NCBI GenBank assembly: GCA_031418775.1
Contig: JANOJN010000190.1
Location: forward strand, 11,709-75,708
Origin: JANLQX01 sp031418775
GTDB taxonomy: Bacteria > Actinomycetota > Acidimicrobiia > Acidimicrobiales > JANYDT01
Reading direction: 5' to 3'
DNA length: 64,000 nucleotides
Shown here: piece after piece, positions 49,464-57,660 of the stretch
Layout of the letters: each line of letters begins with the position of its first letter
Numbering within the stretch: position 1 is the stretch's first letter
Notes under the pieces: generated by a model
The model's input: the letters and a program-made list of their open reading frames with translations, nothing else
Databases searched by the model: none
What the model was told of the DNA's origin: nothing
Made by a program: the position numbers and the translations under genes

Positions 49464-50927
49464 ATGGGCCAACCTGGTCGGGTGCTTTCGACCGCGCCGG
49501 TGATCATGTGGTTCCGCCGCGATCTGCGCCTCGCCGACCAGCCGGCACTCGGCGCCGCGGTCGAACGGGCCCGAGCGACCGACGGAAGCGTCCTGCCTCT
49601 CTTCGTCCTCGATCCACGGCTCGGATCGGTGAGCGGACAGAACCGGCTGGCTTTTCTCTACCGGGCGCTCCGTTCGCTGCAGGCCGATGGCGTCCCGCTG
49701 GTCGTGCGCCTCGGGGAACCGGAACGGGAGCTCCCCGCCTTTGCCGCCGAGCTCGGCGCATCGCACGTGTATGTCACGGCGGACTTCGGCGTGTACGGGG
49801 ATGACCGGGACCGGCGGGTGGGAGATGCCCTGCGCCGCTCCGGCGTTTCGTTCGAGCCGGTCGAATCGAACTACGTGATCCCCCCTGGGGTCGTCCGCAA
49901 GGGAGACGACACACCGTTCAAGGTCTTCACCCCGTTCAAGCGGGTCTGGGAGACCCTCGCCGACTCCGTCCGTCCGGCCGGCCGCATCGATCCCCACCTG
50001 GTGCCGTGGTGGCGCGACACCGTCAGCGAGGAGATCCCCGCGGACCCGGCCGGAGCGAGCGGGTTCCTTCCGGAGGTAAGTGAGACGGCGGCTCACGAAC
50101 GGCTCCACCGGTTCCTTGCCGGCCCGGTCGACGACTACGCCGACACTCGCAACATCCCCGGCGCCGACGCCACAAGCCGCCTGTCGGCTGATTTGAAGTT
50201 CGGGCTCCTGCATCCCCGCCAGATCTTGCCGAGTCTCCGGTCACGTGGACCGGGTGCCGATGTCTTCCGATCCGAGCTGTGTTGGCGTGAGTTCTATGCC
50301 GATGTGCTCTGGCACCGCCCGGAAACAGCCCGCCGGTCCCTGATCACCGCAATGGACGAGATCCGGGTCGACGAGGGCCCGTTGGCGGACGAGCGCTTCG
50401 ATGCCTGGCGTCTCGGACGCACCGGATACCCGTTCATCGACGCCGGGATGCGCCAGCTCCTCCGCGAGGGGTGGATGCACAACCGAGTTCGTATGGCCGC
50501 GGCCTCGTTCCTGGTCAAGGACCTCCACCTCGACTGGCGACGCGGCGCACGATGGTTCATGGACCAACTGGTTGACGGGGACCTCGCGTCGAACCAGCAC
50601 GGGTGGCAGTGGACGGCCGGCACCGGCACGGACGCCTCCCCGTATTACCGGGTGTTCAACCCGATCCTGCAGGGGAAGAAGTTCGATCCCGACGGTGACT
50701 ACATCCGGCGATACGTGCCGGAGCTCCGCGACGTGTCGAACCGTTTCATCCACGAGCCATGGCTGGCTCCGTCGACCACCGCCGCGCTCTTCGACGCCGA
50801 GATGACGGTGAGGACGGACAGCTACCCGCCGCCCATCGTCGACCACTTCGCCGAGCGGCTCGACGCCCTGGCCCGGTATGAGGAGATCCGCTCCGCCGAC
50901 GGGTCCCGGATCGGTGACGCCCGGTAA
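49464..50927 (+). CDS. phr: deoxyribodipyrimidine photolyase
   Basis: 487 residues. The N-terminal antenna-binding domain (VIMWFRRDLRLADQPALGAAV) is followed by the FAD-binding catalytic domain: SRLSADLKFGLLHPRQIL, ELCWREFYADVLWHRP, WRLGRTGYPFIDAGMRQLLREGWMHNRVRM and DQLVDGDLASNQHGWQWTAGTGTDASPYYRVFNP. These contain the Trp residues of the electron path and the Asn/Arg that hold the flavin. It repairs cyclobutane pyrimidine dimers with blue light. ATG at 49464 is only eight bases after the permease stop; a GTG 21 bases later (49485) is an alternative. Presence implies a lit habitat. Confidence 0.92.
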   Translation: MGQPGRVLSTAPVIMWFRRDLRLADQPALGAAVERARATDGSVLPLFVLDPRLGSVSGQNRLAFLYRALRSLQADGVPLVVRLGEPERELPAFAAELGASHVYVTADFGVYGDDRDRRVGDALRRSGVSFEPVESNYVIPPGVVRKGDDTPFKVFTPFKRVWETLADSVRPAGRIDPHLVPWWRDTVSEEIPADPAGASGFLPEVSETAAHERLHRFLAGPVDDYADTRNIPGADATSRLSADLKFGLLHPRQILPSLRSRGPGADVFRSELCWREFYADVLWHRPETARRSLITAMDEIRVDEGPLADERFDAWRLGRTGYPFIDAGMRQLLREGWMHNRVRMAAASFLVKDLHLDWRRGARWFMDQLVDGDLASNQHGWQWTAGTGTDASPYYRVFNPILQGKKFDPDGDYIRRYVPELRDVSNRFIHEPWLAPSTTAALFDAEMTVRTDSYPPPIVDHFAERLDALARYEEIRSADGSRIGDAR

Positions 50928-50942
50928 GCGCGGCCGGATCGC

Positions 50943-50948
50943 TACGCT
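50943..50948 (+). promoter_or_regulatory. -10 hexamer TACGCT of hrcA
   Basis: The hexamer ends seven bases before GTG at 50956. No CIRCE-type inverted repeat overlaps it. Confidence 0.4.
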
Positions 50949-50955
50949 CTCGAAC

Positions 50956-52086
50956 GTGGACAAGGAACGCAGTGGCCCGTCCGCCCCGGACAACGCCGAC
51001 GGCGCACAAGCCGACAACTCGGCGACTCTGAACCCACGACGGGCCTCGGTGCTCAACCGGGTCGTCGCCGAACACATCGAGACCGGGCAGCCGGTCGGTT
51101 CCGGCCACCTTGCCGGCGCCGACGGCCTCGACGTCTCGTCGGCGACCATCCGCAGCGAGATGAGCGCCCTCGAACGCGACGGTTTCCTCACCCACCCTCA
51201 CACGTCGGCCGGACGCATCCCGACCGACCGGGGCTATCGGTTCTTCGTCGAGACGCTCCCTGTCCCGAGCCTCGCCGAGCCCAAGGTCATGCAGGTCCGT
51301 CAGTTCTTCGAAGGCGCGCGTGGCGAGCTCGAACAGCTCCTGACGGAGACCTCCCGACTGCTCTCGGGCCTCACCGACTACGCCGCCGTCGTGATTGCGC
51401 CCGCCGGGGACGCCGCCACGATCCGCTCGATCCAGCTCGTCTCGCTCGGGTCCGGGCCGAACCTGGGCGACGACGGCACCGGCGTTGTCGAGTCGACCAA
51501 CGTGCTGGTCATGGTCGTGCTCGCGAATGGAGCCGTCGAGAAGGTGCAGACGCTGTTTCGCGGCAGTGTGCACGACGCCCACCTCGCCGCCGCCAGCGCC
51601 CACCTCGCGGGGCAGGCGGTCGGCCGGGCGTTCGACCACAGCTTCGGTTCCGCCATGCTCCGGGCATCGGACGAACGGGTGCAGGTGATCTGTGACGCCG
51701 CGGTCACCGCGATGAAGCCTCTCGCGTCGCATCCCGACGCCGACGGCGTGTTCGTCGGTGGGGCGGCCCGCATGGCCGGCGCGTTCGACGCGGTGTCCAC
51801 GATCCGCCAGGTCCTCACCGTGCTGGAGGAGCAGTACGTCGTCGTGAACCTGTTGCGGGAGGCCGTCGAACGCAGTCAGCGGATCTCTATCGGTGCGGAA
51901 CACGGGGCCGACCTGGCCTTCGAATCGCTGCTGTCGTGCTCCGTCGTTGCCGCGCCCTATCTCGTGGATGGGCAGCAGGTCGGCACGATCGGTGTTCTCG
52001 GCCCCACCCGTATGGACTACGCGCGGGCCAGGGCGGCGGTCTCCGAAGTCAGTGCACGATTGAGTGCTCGGTTGACCGAACACTGA
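50956..52086 (+). CDS. hrcA: heat-inducible repressor HrcA
   Basis: 376 residues. The N-terminal winged helix is LNPRRASVLNRVVAEHIETGQPVGS, then LDVSSATIRSEMSALERDGFLTHPHTSAGRIPTDRGYR, the family hallmark. A GAF-like dimer domain (QRISIGAEHG) and the conserved ending VGTIGVLGPTRMDYARA follow. HrcA represses chaperone genes by binding the CIRCE element. An extra ~35 polar residues precede the DNA-binding domain. It lies directly upstream of dnaJ, the usual actinobacterial order; CIRCE targets must lie elsewhere, such as groES/groEL promoters. Confidence 0.95.
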   Translation: MDKERSGPSAPDNADGAQADNSATLNPRRASVLNRVVAEHIETGQPVGSGHLAGADGLDVSSATIRSEMSALERDGFLTHPHTSAGRIPTDRGYRFFVETLPVPSLAEPKVMQVRQFFEGARGELEQLLTETSRLLSGLTDYAAVVIAPAGDAATIRSIQLVSLGSGPNLGDDGTGVVESTNVLVMVVLANGAVEKVQTLFRGSVHDAHLAAASAHLAGQAVGRAFDHSFGSAMLRASDERVQVICDAAVTAMKPLASHPDADGVFVGGAARMAGAFDAVSTIRQVLTVLEEQYVVVNLLREAVERSQRISIGAEHGADLAFESLLSCSVVAAPYLVDGQQVGTIGVLGPTRMDYARARAAVSEVSARLSARLTEH

Positions 52087-52206
52087 CCGACAGGGTCGTT
52101 CGGGCACTTCCGGGCACCCGTGCACCGGTTCATCACGGATTGCCGCGAGAATGGTCTGCCCGTTCCACCACGTTGCCCGCTTCCTGACGACTGAGCACTC
52201 CCGCCC

Positions 52207-53355
52207 ATGGCCACGACCAACACCGATTTCTACGAACTGCTGGGCGTGTCCCGGACGGCGTCCGATGACGAGATCAAGAAGGCATACCGCTCTCGCGCTC
52301 GCGAGTTGCACCCCGACGCGAATCCCGACGACCCGGCCGCGGAGGAGCAGTTCAAGCAGCTCGCGTTGGCCTACGAGGTCCTGAAGGACCCGGAAAAGCG
52401 AGCCCGTTACGACCAGTTCGGCATCGATGGTCTCCGCTCCGGCGGTGGCGGGGGAGCGGGGGATCCGTTCGGCTTCGGGTCGGGCGGGCTCAACGACCTG
52501 TTCGAGGCGTTCTTCAGCGGTTCCGGGAATTCGTTCGGCGGCGGGGGACGACGTGGGCCGTCGGGTCCGCCGCGTGGCGGCGACGCCGAAACCGCATCGT
52601 CGCTCACCTTCGAAGAAGCCGTGTTCGGGGTCACCACCGAGGTGACCCTGCGGCTCCCGGTGGCCTGCGACACCTGCGCGGCGAGCGGTGCCGCGCCAGG
52701 GACGTCCTCGTCGAAGTGCACCCAGTGCGACGGGACCGGTGAGGTCCGCCGTGTGAGGCAGTCACTCATCGGTCAGATGGTGACCACCAGCGCCTGTGGG
52801 CGATGCGGCGGCACCGGTCAGACGATCGAGACGCCCTGTCCGACGTGTCGCGGCGAGGGACGGCGCACCGAGCAGCGGACCTTCCCGGTCGGGGTTCCGG
52901 CAGGCGTCGATGACGGCACCACCCTGCGGCTCTCGGGCCGTGGACCGGCGGGTCCGCGGGGCGGACCGAACGGCGATCTCTTCGTCCATCTCCGGGTCGA
53001 GCCCCATCCCCGCTTCTCGCGAAACGGTGTGGATCTCGTCGAGCAGCTCGAAGTGCCAGTCACCCAAGCGGCCTTGGGCGTGCATCTGGCCTACGAGACC
53101 CTCGATGGGGTCGAAGACCTCGTCATCGCCGCCGGCACCCAGACGGGTCGGGTCTACCGACTGCGCGAACGAGGGGTTCCGGTCGTCAACGGACGGGGGC
53201 GCGGCGACTTGTTGGTGCAGGTGATCGTGAGCACTCCCACGCAGCTGACCAAGGAGCAGGACGAATTGCTTCGGACCCTGGCGGAGATGCGGGACGAGCC
53301 GGTCGCCCCGCCCGATCGGAGCCTGCTCGGCAAGATCCGGTCCAAGTTCCGGTAA
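52207..53355 (+). CDS. dnaJ: chaperone DnaJ (type I Hsp40)
   Basis: 382 residues. The J domain (DFYELLGVSRTASDDEIKKAYRSRARELHPDANP, HPD motif present) is followed by a Gly/Phe-rich stretch with several GGG runs. The zinc region is CDTCAASG, CTQCDGTGEV, CGRCGGTGQT and CPTCRGEGRR; the first knuckle has Ala-Ser where Gly-x-Gly is usual but keeps both Cys. The C-terminal peptide-binding domains follow. It delivers substrates to DnaK and stimulates its ATPase. The 120-base gap after hrcA holds no evident promoter. The stop overlaps the rsmE start (TAATG). Confidence 0.96.
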   Translation: MATTNTDFYELLGVSRTASDDEIKKAYRSRARELHPDANPDDPAAEEQFKQLALAYEVLKDPEKRARYDQFGIDGLRSGGGGGAGDPFGFGSGGLNDLFEAFFSGSGNSFGGGGRRGPSGPPRGGDAETASSLTFEEAVFGVTTEVTLRLPVACDTCAASGAAPGTSSSKCTQCDGTGEVRRVRQSLIGQMVTTSACGRCGGTGQTIETPCPTCRGEGRRTEQRTFPVGVPAGVDDGTTLRLSGRGPAGPRGGPNGDLFVHLRVEPHPRFSRNGVDLVEQLEVPVTQAALGVHLAYETLDGVEDLVIAAGTQTGRVYRLRERGVPVVNGRGRGDLLVQVIVSTPTQLTKEQDELLRTLAEMRDEPVAPPDRSLLGKIRSKFR

Positions 53356-54113
53356 TGCCCGGAGCTGCGAACTCGCGTTCTCCGGGAGGACCCGCTGAGG
53401 CTGACGCGCGAGCGCACCTCGTCGTCGATCGCGCTTCGCTCGCGGGTCCCGGGGTCGCCCGATTGACGCTCGCCAGGGAAACCCACCACCATTGCGCCCG
53501 GGTGCTCCGTCTCCGAACCGGGGACACGGTCACCCTGACGGACGGGTGGGGCCGTTGGGTGGAAGCGGTCCTGGCCGCGTCGTTCGGAGACACCGGCGAC
53601 GTGACGCTTTCTGGAGCAGTGCGGGAGGAGGCGGGTCCGCCCGACGTCGGTATCGCCTTCTCGCTGACCAAGGGCGAAAAACCCGAGATGGTCGTCCAGA
53701 AGCTGACTGAGCTCGGCGTGCGACGGATCATTCCGGTCCGGTCGGTCCGATCGATCGTCAAGTGGGACGACGGCAAGGCCGACCGCAACGCCTCCCGGCT
53801 CGCCCTGATCGCCCGCTCGGCATTGGAGCAGAGCCGTGGAGCATGGCTGCCGATCATCGAACCGGCGATCACGGTCGAGTCGCTGGCACAGCGTCCCGGG
53901 GTCGTGCGGGCCGACCGTGGGGGACGCGAACTCCGCCTGGAGGATGCCATTGTGGCGATCGGGCCCGAAGGTGGATGGGATTTCTCCGAGCGGGATCTGC
54001 TGCCCGAGGCCGTTGGGCTGCCGGGCTCGGTGTTGCGTGCCGAGACCGCGGCGATCGTGGCCGGAGCGCTTCTTGTCGCCCTCCATGCCGCGGTCGCACG
54101 ACGACGTGACTGA
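53355..54113 (+). CDS. rsmE: 16S rRNA m3U1498 methyltransferase RsmE
   Basis: 252 residues. The N-terminal PUA-like domain (LARETHHHCARVLRLRTGDTVTLTDG) is followed by the SPOUT trefoil-knot domain: TKGEKPEMVVQKLTELGVRRIIPV, SRGAWLPII, AIGPEGGWDFSERDLL and LRAETAAIVAGALL, which bind S-adenosylmethionine. It methylates N3 of U1498 in 16S rRNA, next to the decoding centre. The one-base stop/start overlap with dnaJ shows translational coupling, a common pairing in bacteria. Confidence 0.94.
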   Translation: MPGAANSRSPGGPAEADARAHLVVDRASLAGPGVARLTLARETHHHCARVLRLRTGDTVTLTDGWGRWVEAVLAASFGDTGDVTLSGAVREEAGPPDVGIAFSLTKGEKPEMVVQKLTELGVRRIIPVRSVRSIVKWDDGKADRNASRLALIARSALEQSRGAWLPIIEPAITVESLAQRPGVVRADRGGRELRLEDAIVAIGPEGGWDFSERDLLPEAVGLPGSVLRAETAAIVAGALLVALHAAVARRRD

Positions 54114-54265
54114 GGCGGACTACCCAGGTGTGAAAGAAATCCGCTGCCACGTGGCGGGCAATCCCCCATAGCGTGCGTCACCTGCGCTACCCTGTTAAAT
54201 GCACGCAGCGCGCGTAAGCGACGGCCGACTCACCGGTGAGGCCCGGACTTTCTCACGGAGCGTGT

Positions 54266-54302
54266 CTTTTCGGGGTACATCTGTTCGGTGTACAGCGAAA
54301 AG
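54266..54302. promoter_or_regulatory. nested inverted repeat upstream of the BldD-like gene
   Basis: CTTTTCG (54266-54272) pairs with CGAAAAG (54296-54302), enclosing GTACA (54275-54279) and TGTAC (54289-54293). It sits 49 bases before the ATG in a 237-base control region that also has an AT-rich TACCCTGTTAAAT patch near 54189-54201. It may be an autoregulatory operator. Confidence 0.4.
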
Positions 54303-54350
54303 TTACGAGAGTTCCGACCGCCCCAACGGTCATGACACTGAGGGACACCG

Positions 54351-54869
54351 ATGGACGATGAATTAGGCGTTGACGCCAACTACACGCGCCAGGTCGGGCT
54401 TCGCCTTCGTGGCGTCCGGCGATCGCAGCGCCTGTCGCTCCACGACGTGGAGGTGTCCTCGGAAAAGGAGTTCAAGGCGTCGGTGTTGGGCGCCTACGAG
54501 CGCGGTGAGCGGGCAATCTCCGTGCCCCGTCTCCAGCGGCTCGCCCGGTTTTATGGCGTTCCGGTCGATCATCTCCTGCCGGTTATCGACCTCACGACGG
54601 CCACCGGGTCGGCGGATGGCGCGGACGAGCGCCGTGCTCCCACCCGTGGTATCACGATCGACCTGATCCAGCTCGAAGCGATGTCGGGTCAGGAAGCCGC
54701 ACTCTTGGCGCGCTATGTCACCATGATCCGGGCCCAGCGCTCCGATCCCGCCGGGTCGGGCATGACGATCCGCCGGGAGGATCTCAACCCGCTCGCGGCG
54801 CTCCTCGAGACCGATCTCGAAACCGTGAAATCGCGAATGTCGGCGCTCGGCGCCGAACTTGTCCACTGA
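54351..54869 (+). CDS. bldD: BldD-like regulator with c-di-GMP signature
   Basis: 172 residues. The N-terminal helix-turn-helix resembles Streptomyces BldD closely in layout: LRLRGVRRSQRLSLHDVE, then VLGAYERGERAISVPRLQRLARFYGVPVDHLLP. A linker leads to a C-terminal domain with Arg130-Ser-Asp132, eight residues, then Arg141-Arg-Glu-Asp144. This matches the RxD-X8-RxxD motif by which BldD binds a tetramer of cyclic di-GMP. In Streptomyces the loaded dimer represses developmental genes. A diguanylate cyclase at 29.1-30.9 kb provides a possible source of the ligand. The ATG follows an AGGGACACCG stretch. Confidence 0.85.
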   Translation: MDDELGVDANYTRQVGLRLRGVRRSQRLSLHDVEVSSEKEFKASVLGAYERGERAISVPRLQRLARFYGVPVDHLLPVIDLTTATGSADGADERRAPTRGITIDLIQLEAMSGQEAALLARYVTMIRAQRSDPAGSGMTIRREDLNPLAALLETDLETVKSRMSALGAELVH

Positions 54870-54919
54870 TCGATCCGAGTAGCCCAGCTTCGTTTCGCCA
54901 CGCGCTGCTCGGCGCGTAT

Positions 54920-55993
54920 GTGCACATACCTTTTTGCGCCCATCGGTGCGATTACTGCTCGTTCTCGGTCTTCACGGACCGGAATCATCTCCACCGTGGC
55001 TATGTCGAGGCGCTCCTACGTGAGATCGCTTCCGCCGCCGCGAACGGCGCAGTCTTTCAGAGCGTGTTCATCGGGGGCGGGACGCCGTCGCTGATCGACG
55101 CACCGCTCCTCGCCGAGGTACTCCGGGCGCTGCCGACGAGTGACGGCGCCGAGGTGACGGTCGAGTCCAACCCCGACGATGTCACCGAAGCGTGGGTCTC
55201 CGCTCTGCGCGACGCCGGAATGACCCGTCTGTCGCTGGGCGTGCAGTCGACGGTCGATCACGTGTTGGCCTCGCTCAACCGTCGTCACGACCGGGCCAAC
55301 GTGGCGACCGCGGTCGCGGCTGTCCAGCGTGTCGGCGTGCCGTCGTTGAACGTCGACCTGATCTACGGCGCGGTCGGGGAGTCGTTGGACGACTGGCGCC
55401 AATCGGTGGACGAGGTGATCTCCTGGGGCACCACGCACGTCTCGGCGTATGCGTTGACGGTGGAGGGTGGTACCGCGCTGGCGGCCGACCCGGCACGCGC
55501 ACCGGATGAGGACGATCAGGCCGACAAATACGAGCTCGCTTCGGAACTTCTCGGCGCCGCCGGTTTCGCCAACTACGAGGTGTCGAACTGGGCGCGTCCG
55601 AGGTTCGAGTGCGCCCACAACTGGACGTACTGGAGGCAGGGCTCCTATCTCGGCTTCGGTTGCGCCGCCCATTCTCACGTCGACGGACACCGGTGGTGGA
55701 ACGTGCGGACACCGGACCGCTACATCGAGAAGGTCGGTTCCGACGAGTCGCCGGTCTCAGCTTCAGAGCGACTCGACCCGGCGGCTCGTGCGCTGGAAGC
55801 GCTGCAGCTCTCGCTCCGCACCCGCGAAGGCGTGCCGATCGGCTCGTTCTCCGACGCCGACCTCGGAGGTCTCGTGACCGGTGGTCTGGTGGAGGTTCAG
55901 GATTCGACGGCACGGCTTTCCGTGCGCGGACGGCTCCTCGCCAACGCGGTCACCCATCTTCTGCGCGTCCCCGGATCTACTGACGACGGCTGA
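54920..55993 (+). CDS. hemW: radical SAM heme chaperone HemW
   Basis: 357 residues. Radical-SAM cluster ligands are in HIPFCAHRCDYCSF (C-x3-C-x2-C), followed by FIGGGTPSLI, TVESNPDD, RLSLGVQS and YGAVGESLDDWRQSV, then a C-terminal HemN-type domain with NWARPRFECAHNWTYW. HemW is related to coproporphyrinogen dehydrogenase but acts as a heme-trafficking protein; members with this cysteine pattern lack the extra Cys of true HemN. GTG at 54920 is the first start in frame, giving a slightly short N-terminus; the coding-like frame extends upstream into the bldD end without an ATG, GTG or TTG, so a non-standard start is possible. Confidence 0.92.
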   Translation: MHIPFCAHRCDYCSFSVFTDRNHLHRGYVEALLREIASAAANGAVFQSVFIGGGTPSLIDAPLLAEVLRALPTSDGAEVTVESNPDDVTEAWVSALRDAGMTRLSLGVQSTVDHVLASLNRRHDRANVATAVAAVQRVGVPSLNVDLIYGAVGESLDDWRQSVDEVISWGTTHVSAYALTVEGGTALAADPARAPDEDDQADKYELASELLGAAGFANYEVSNWARPRFECAHNWTYWRQGSYLGFGCAAHSHVDGHRWWNVRTPDRYIEKVGSDESPVSASERLDPAARALEALQLSLRTREGVPIGSFSDADLGGLVTGGLVEVQDSTARLSVRGRLLANAVTHLLRVPGSTDDG

Positions 55994-56004
55994 CCGCCTC
56001 ACCG

Positions 56005-57168
56005 TCACGTCGCGCTCGGACCTATCATACGCGTGCTTAGTAAAGCCCGATTGACCTTGCCTGAAGACGTTCGGGGGAGCGGTCCGTCGAGCATGACGAG
56101 CGCTCGCGGGGCGCAGTATCCGGCAAGCGAGTCGCGCACCACGGAGCGCACCTCGTCAAGGGACGGCGTCGTCGTGCCGGCGGCGACGAACAGCGTGACC
56201 CGCTGACCCCACTCAGGGTCCGGCTGCCCGGCGACCGCCGCCTCGAGGTCGGCGAACGCCGAGCGAAGCACGCGCTCTACCGCGTCGGGCCATACCTTCT
56301 CCCCACCCGTGACGATCACATCGCCGCGTCGCCCGAGTACCTCGAGTCGTCCATCCGTACGGAAGCGTCCGGCGTCGTTGGTGGCGAAACGTCCCTCGCC
56401 ATCCTTCGGGTCGAATCCCTCCGGCGTGGCGACACCATCAGCGGATCGGTACGAGCGCAACAGCATCGGAGCATCGATCAGGATCTCGCCGTCGTCTCCG
56501 AGGGTGATTGCGACTCCTTCCAACGCGAAGCCGTCGTAGACGACGCCGGAGCCGGTCTCGGTCATACCGTACGTGCGCACACAATTGTCCGGGAGGGCTT
56601 CGGGCATGGCCGAACCCCCGACGAGAATCGTCTGCCACCCGTCCGTGTCGACGCGCTGCAACGCCGTGACGACCAGCGAGGTGCGGGTGTGACCGGTGGA
56701 GCGGGCCGCGTTCACGACCTCAGGATCGAATCGATCGACGATCGTGAGCGGAGTGCCGTTCGCAAGTGCCCGCGTGACGACCGAGAGCCCGCCGATATGG
56801 GCGACCGGGAGGGTGGCGAGCCATCGGTCCGTCGCCGGATCGATGGCGAGTCGGGCGTTCGTCGCCGTGGCTGATGCAGTGACCGCGTTGTGGGTCAGGA
56901 CCACGCCCTTCGGCTCACCGGTCGTCCCCGACGTGGCGACGACGAGCGCGTCACCGTCGAGCACCGGGACGCCATCGTCGCGGCTCGAGCGGCCGGACGA
57001 ATCGACGACCACCTCGGGGCGGAGCACGTCGAGCAACGCTGCCTTGGCCGGTCCGGCGAGGCGCGGGTCGATCGGAAGCACCGCGTCGCCATCGTCCCAG
57101 CACCTGCGGAGCTCCTCCACGAACGCATTCCCCGGTGGCAGGTCGAGGGCGACCAGTCGTCGGGTCAT
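56005..57168 (-). CDS. menE: o-succinylbenzoate-CoA ligase (MenE)
   Basis: 387 residues, short for the ANL superfamily but usual for actinobacterial MenE. The P-loop is VVATSGTTGEPKGVVLTHNA; then PVAHIGGLSVVTRAL, RTYGMTETGSG, DAGRFRTDGRLEVLGRRGDVI and the C-terminal Lys in RTSSGKVNRALL. It activates o-succinylbenzoate to its CoA ester in menaquinone synthesis. The assignment rests on length, the GGLSV segment and the company of menA, menH and menD. ATG at 57168. It is convergent with hemW and follows the MauE-like gene on the same strand. Confidence 0.87.
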   Translation of the reverse strand: MTRRLVALDLPPGNAFVEELRRCWDDGDAVLPIDPRLAGPAKAALLDVLRPEVVVDSSGRSSRDDGVPVLDGDALVVATSGTTGEPKGVVLTHNAVTASATATNARLAIDPATDRWLATLPVAHIGGLSVVTRALANGTPLTIVDRFDPEVVNAARSTGHTRTSLVVTALQRVDTDGWQTILVGGSAMPEALPDNCVRTYGMTETGSGVVYDGFALEGVAITLGDDGEILIDAPMLLRSYRSADGVATPEGFDPKDGEGRFATNDAGRFRTDGRLEVLGRRGDVIVTGGEKVWPDAVERVLRSAFADLEAAVAGQPDPEWGQRVTLFVAAGTTTPSLDEVRSVVRDSLAGYCAPRALVMLDGPLPRTSSGKVNRALLSTRMIGPSAT

Positions 57169-57189
57169 CGTGTGGCTTTCACTCGGCGC

Positions 57190-57597
57190 TCAACCGATCG
57201 CGCTGACGACGGCGAGCGCAGCGAGGGCGATGTTGCGCACGATGGTCTCGGTGCTGATCGGACGCTCGTCGAGCGCACCGAAGCATCGGCACATCGGCGC
57301 CTGTCCCTGACGAAGCGTCCGTGCCATGGCCACGGTGAACGCCCCGAGCAGCATCACTGAACCGATCGCCGCAACACGCCGCACAACCGAGATCAGCAGA
57401 CCGACGACGAGGCCGACAGAGAGGGCGAGCTCGACGATAGGCAGCAGCCGGGCGACGACTCGAGCGAGCGATGCCGGCACGCCGAGCGAACGGGCGGCCG
57501 TTGTCGTCCCGACGACGTCGCGTGCCTTTGCCGTTCCCGACACGGCGAAGACCCCGGCGAGCACGATCGAGGCGACGACGATGACCGCGAAACGCAC
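57190..57597 (-). CDS. MauE/DoxX-family membrane protein
   Basis: 135 residues with four transmembrane helices: FAVIVVASIVLAGVFAVSGTAK, LLPIVELALSVGLVVGLLIS, VAAIGSVMLLGAFTVAMARTL and ETIVRNIALAALAVVSAI. The loop APMCRCFGALD carries the Cys pair found in MauE-type proteins, which help form disulfides or handle quinol redox, related to DoxX. It is coupled to menE (21-base gap). A quinone-linked thiol role is plausible in this menaquinone cluster but is inferred. Confidence 0.8.
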   Translation of the reverse strand: MRFAVIVVASIVLAGVFAVSGTAKARDVVGTTTAARSLGVPASLARVVARLLPIVELALSVGLVVGLLISVVRRVAAIGSVMLLGAFTVAMARTLRQGQAPMCRCFGALDERPISTETIVRNIALAALAVVSAIG

Positions 57598-57647
57598 GCT
57601 CCCAAGCTATTGCCCGGCGGCGCTCCTCCGTCATCGCGGCCAACCGG

Positions 57648-57653
57648 TACGGT
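57648..57653 (+). promoter_or_regulatory. -10 hexamer TACGGT of menA
   Basis: Seven bases separate it from the GTG at 57661, within the 63-base divergent gap to the MauE-like gene. Confidence 0.4.
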
Positions 57654-57660
57654 TGGAGGT

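Noticed and set aside
50928..52206. CIRCE element for HrcA upstream of hrcA or dnaJ
   Set aside because: No TTAGCACTC-N9-GAGTGCTAA-type inverted repeat is present; a lone GAGCACTC near 52193 has no partner.
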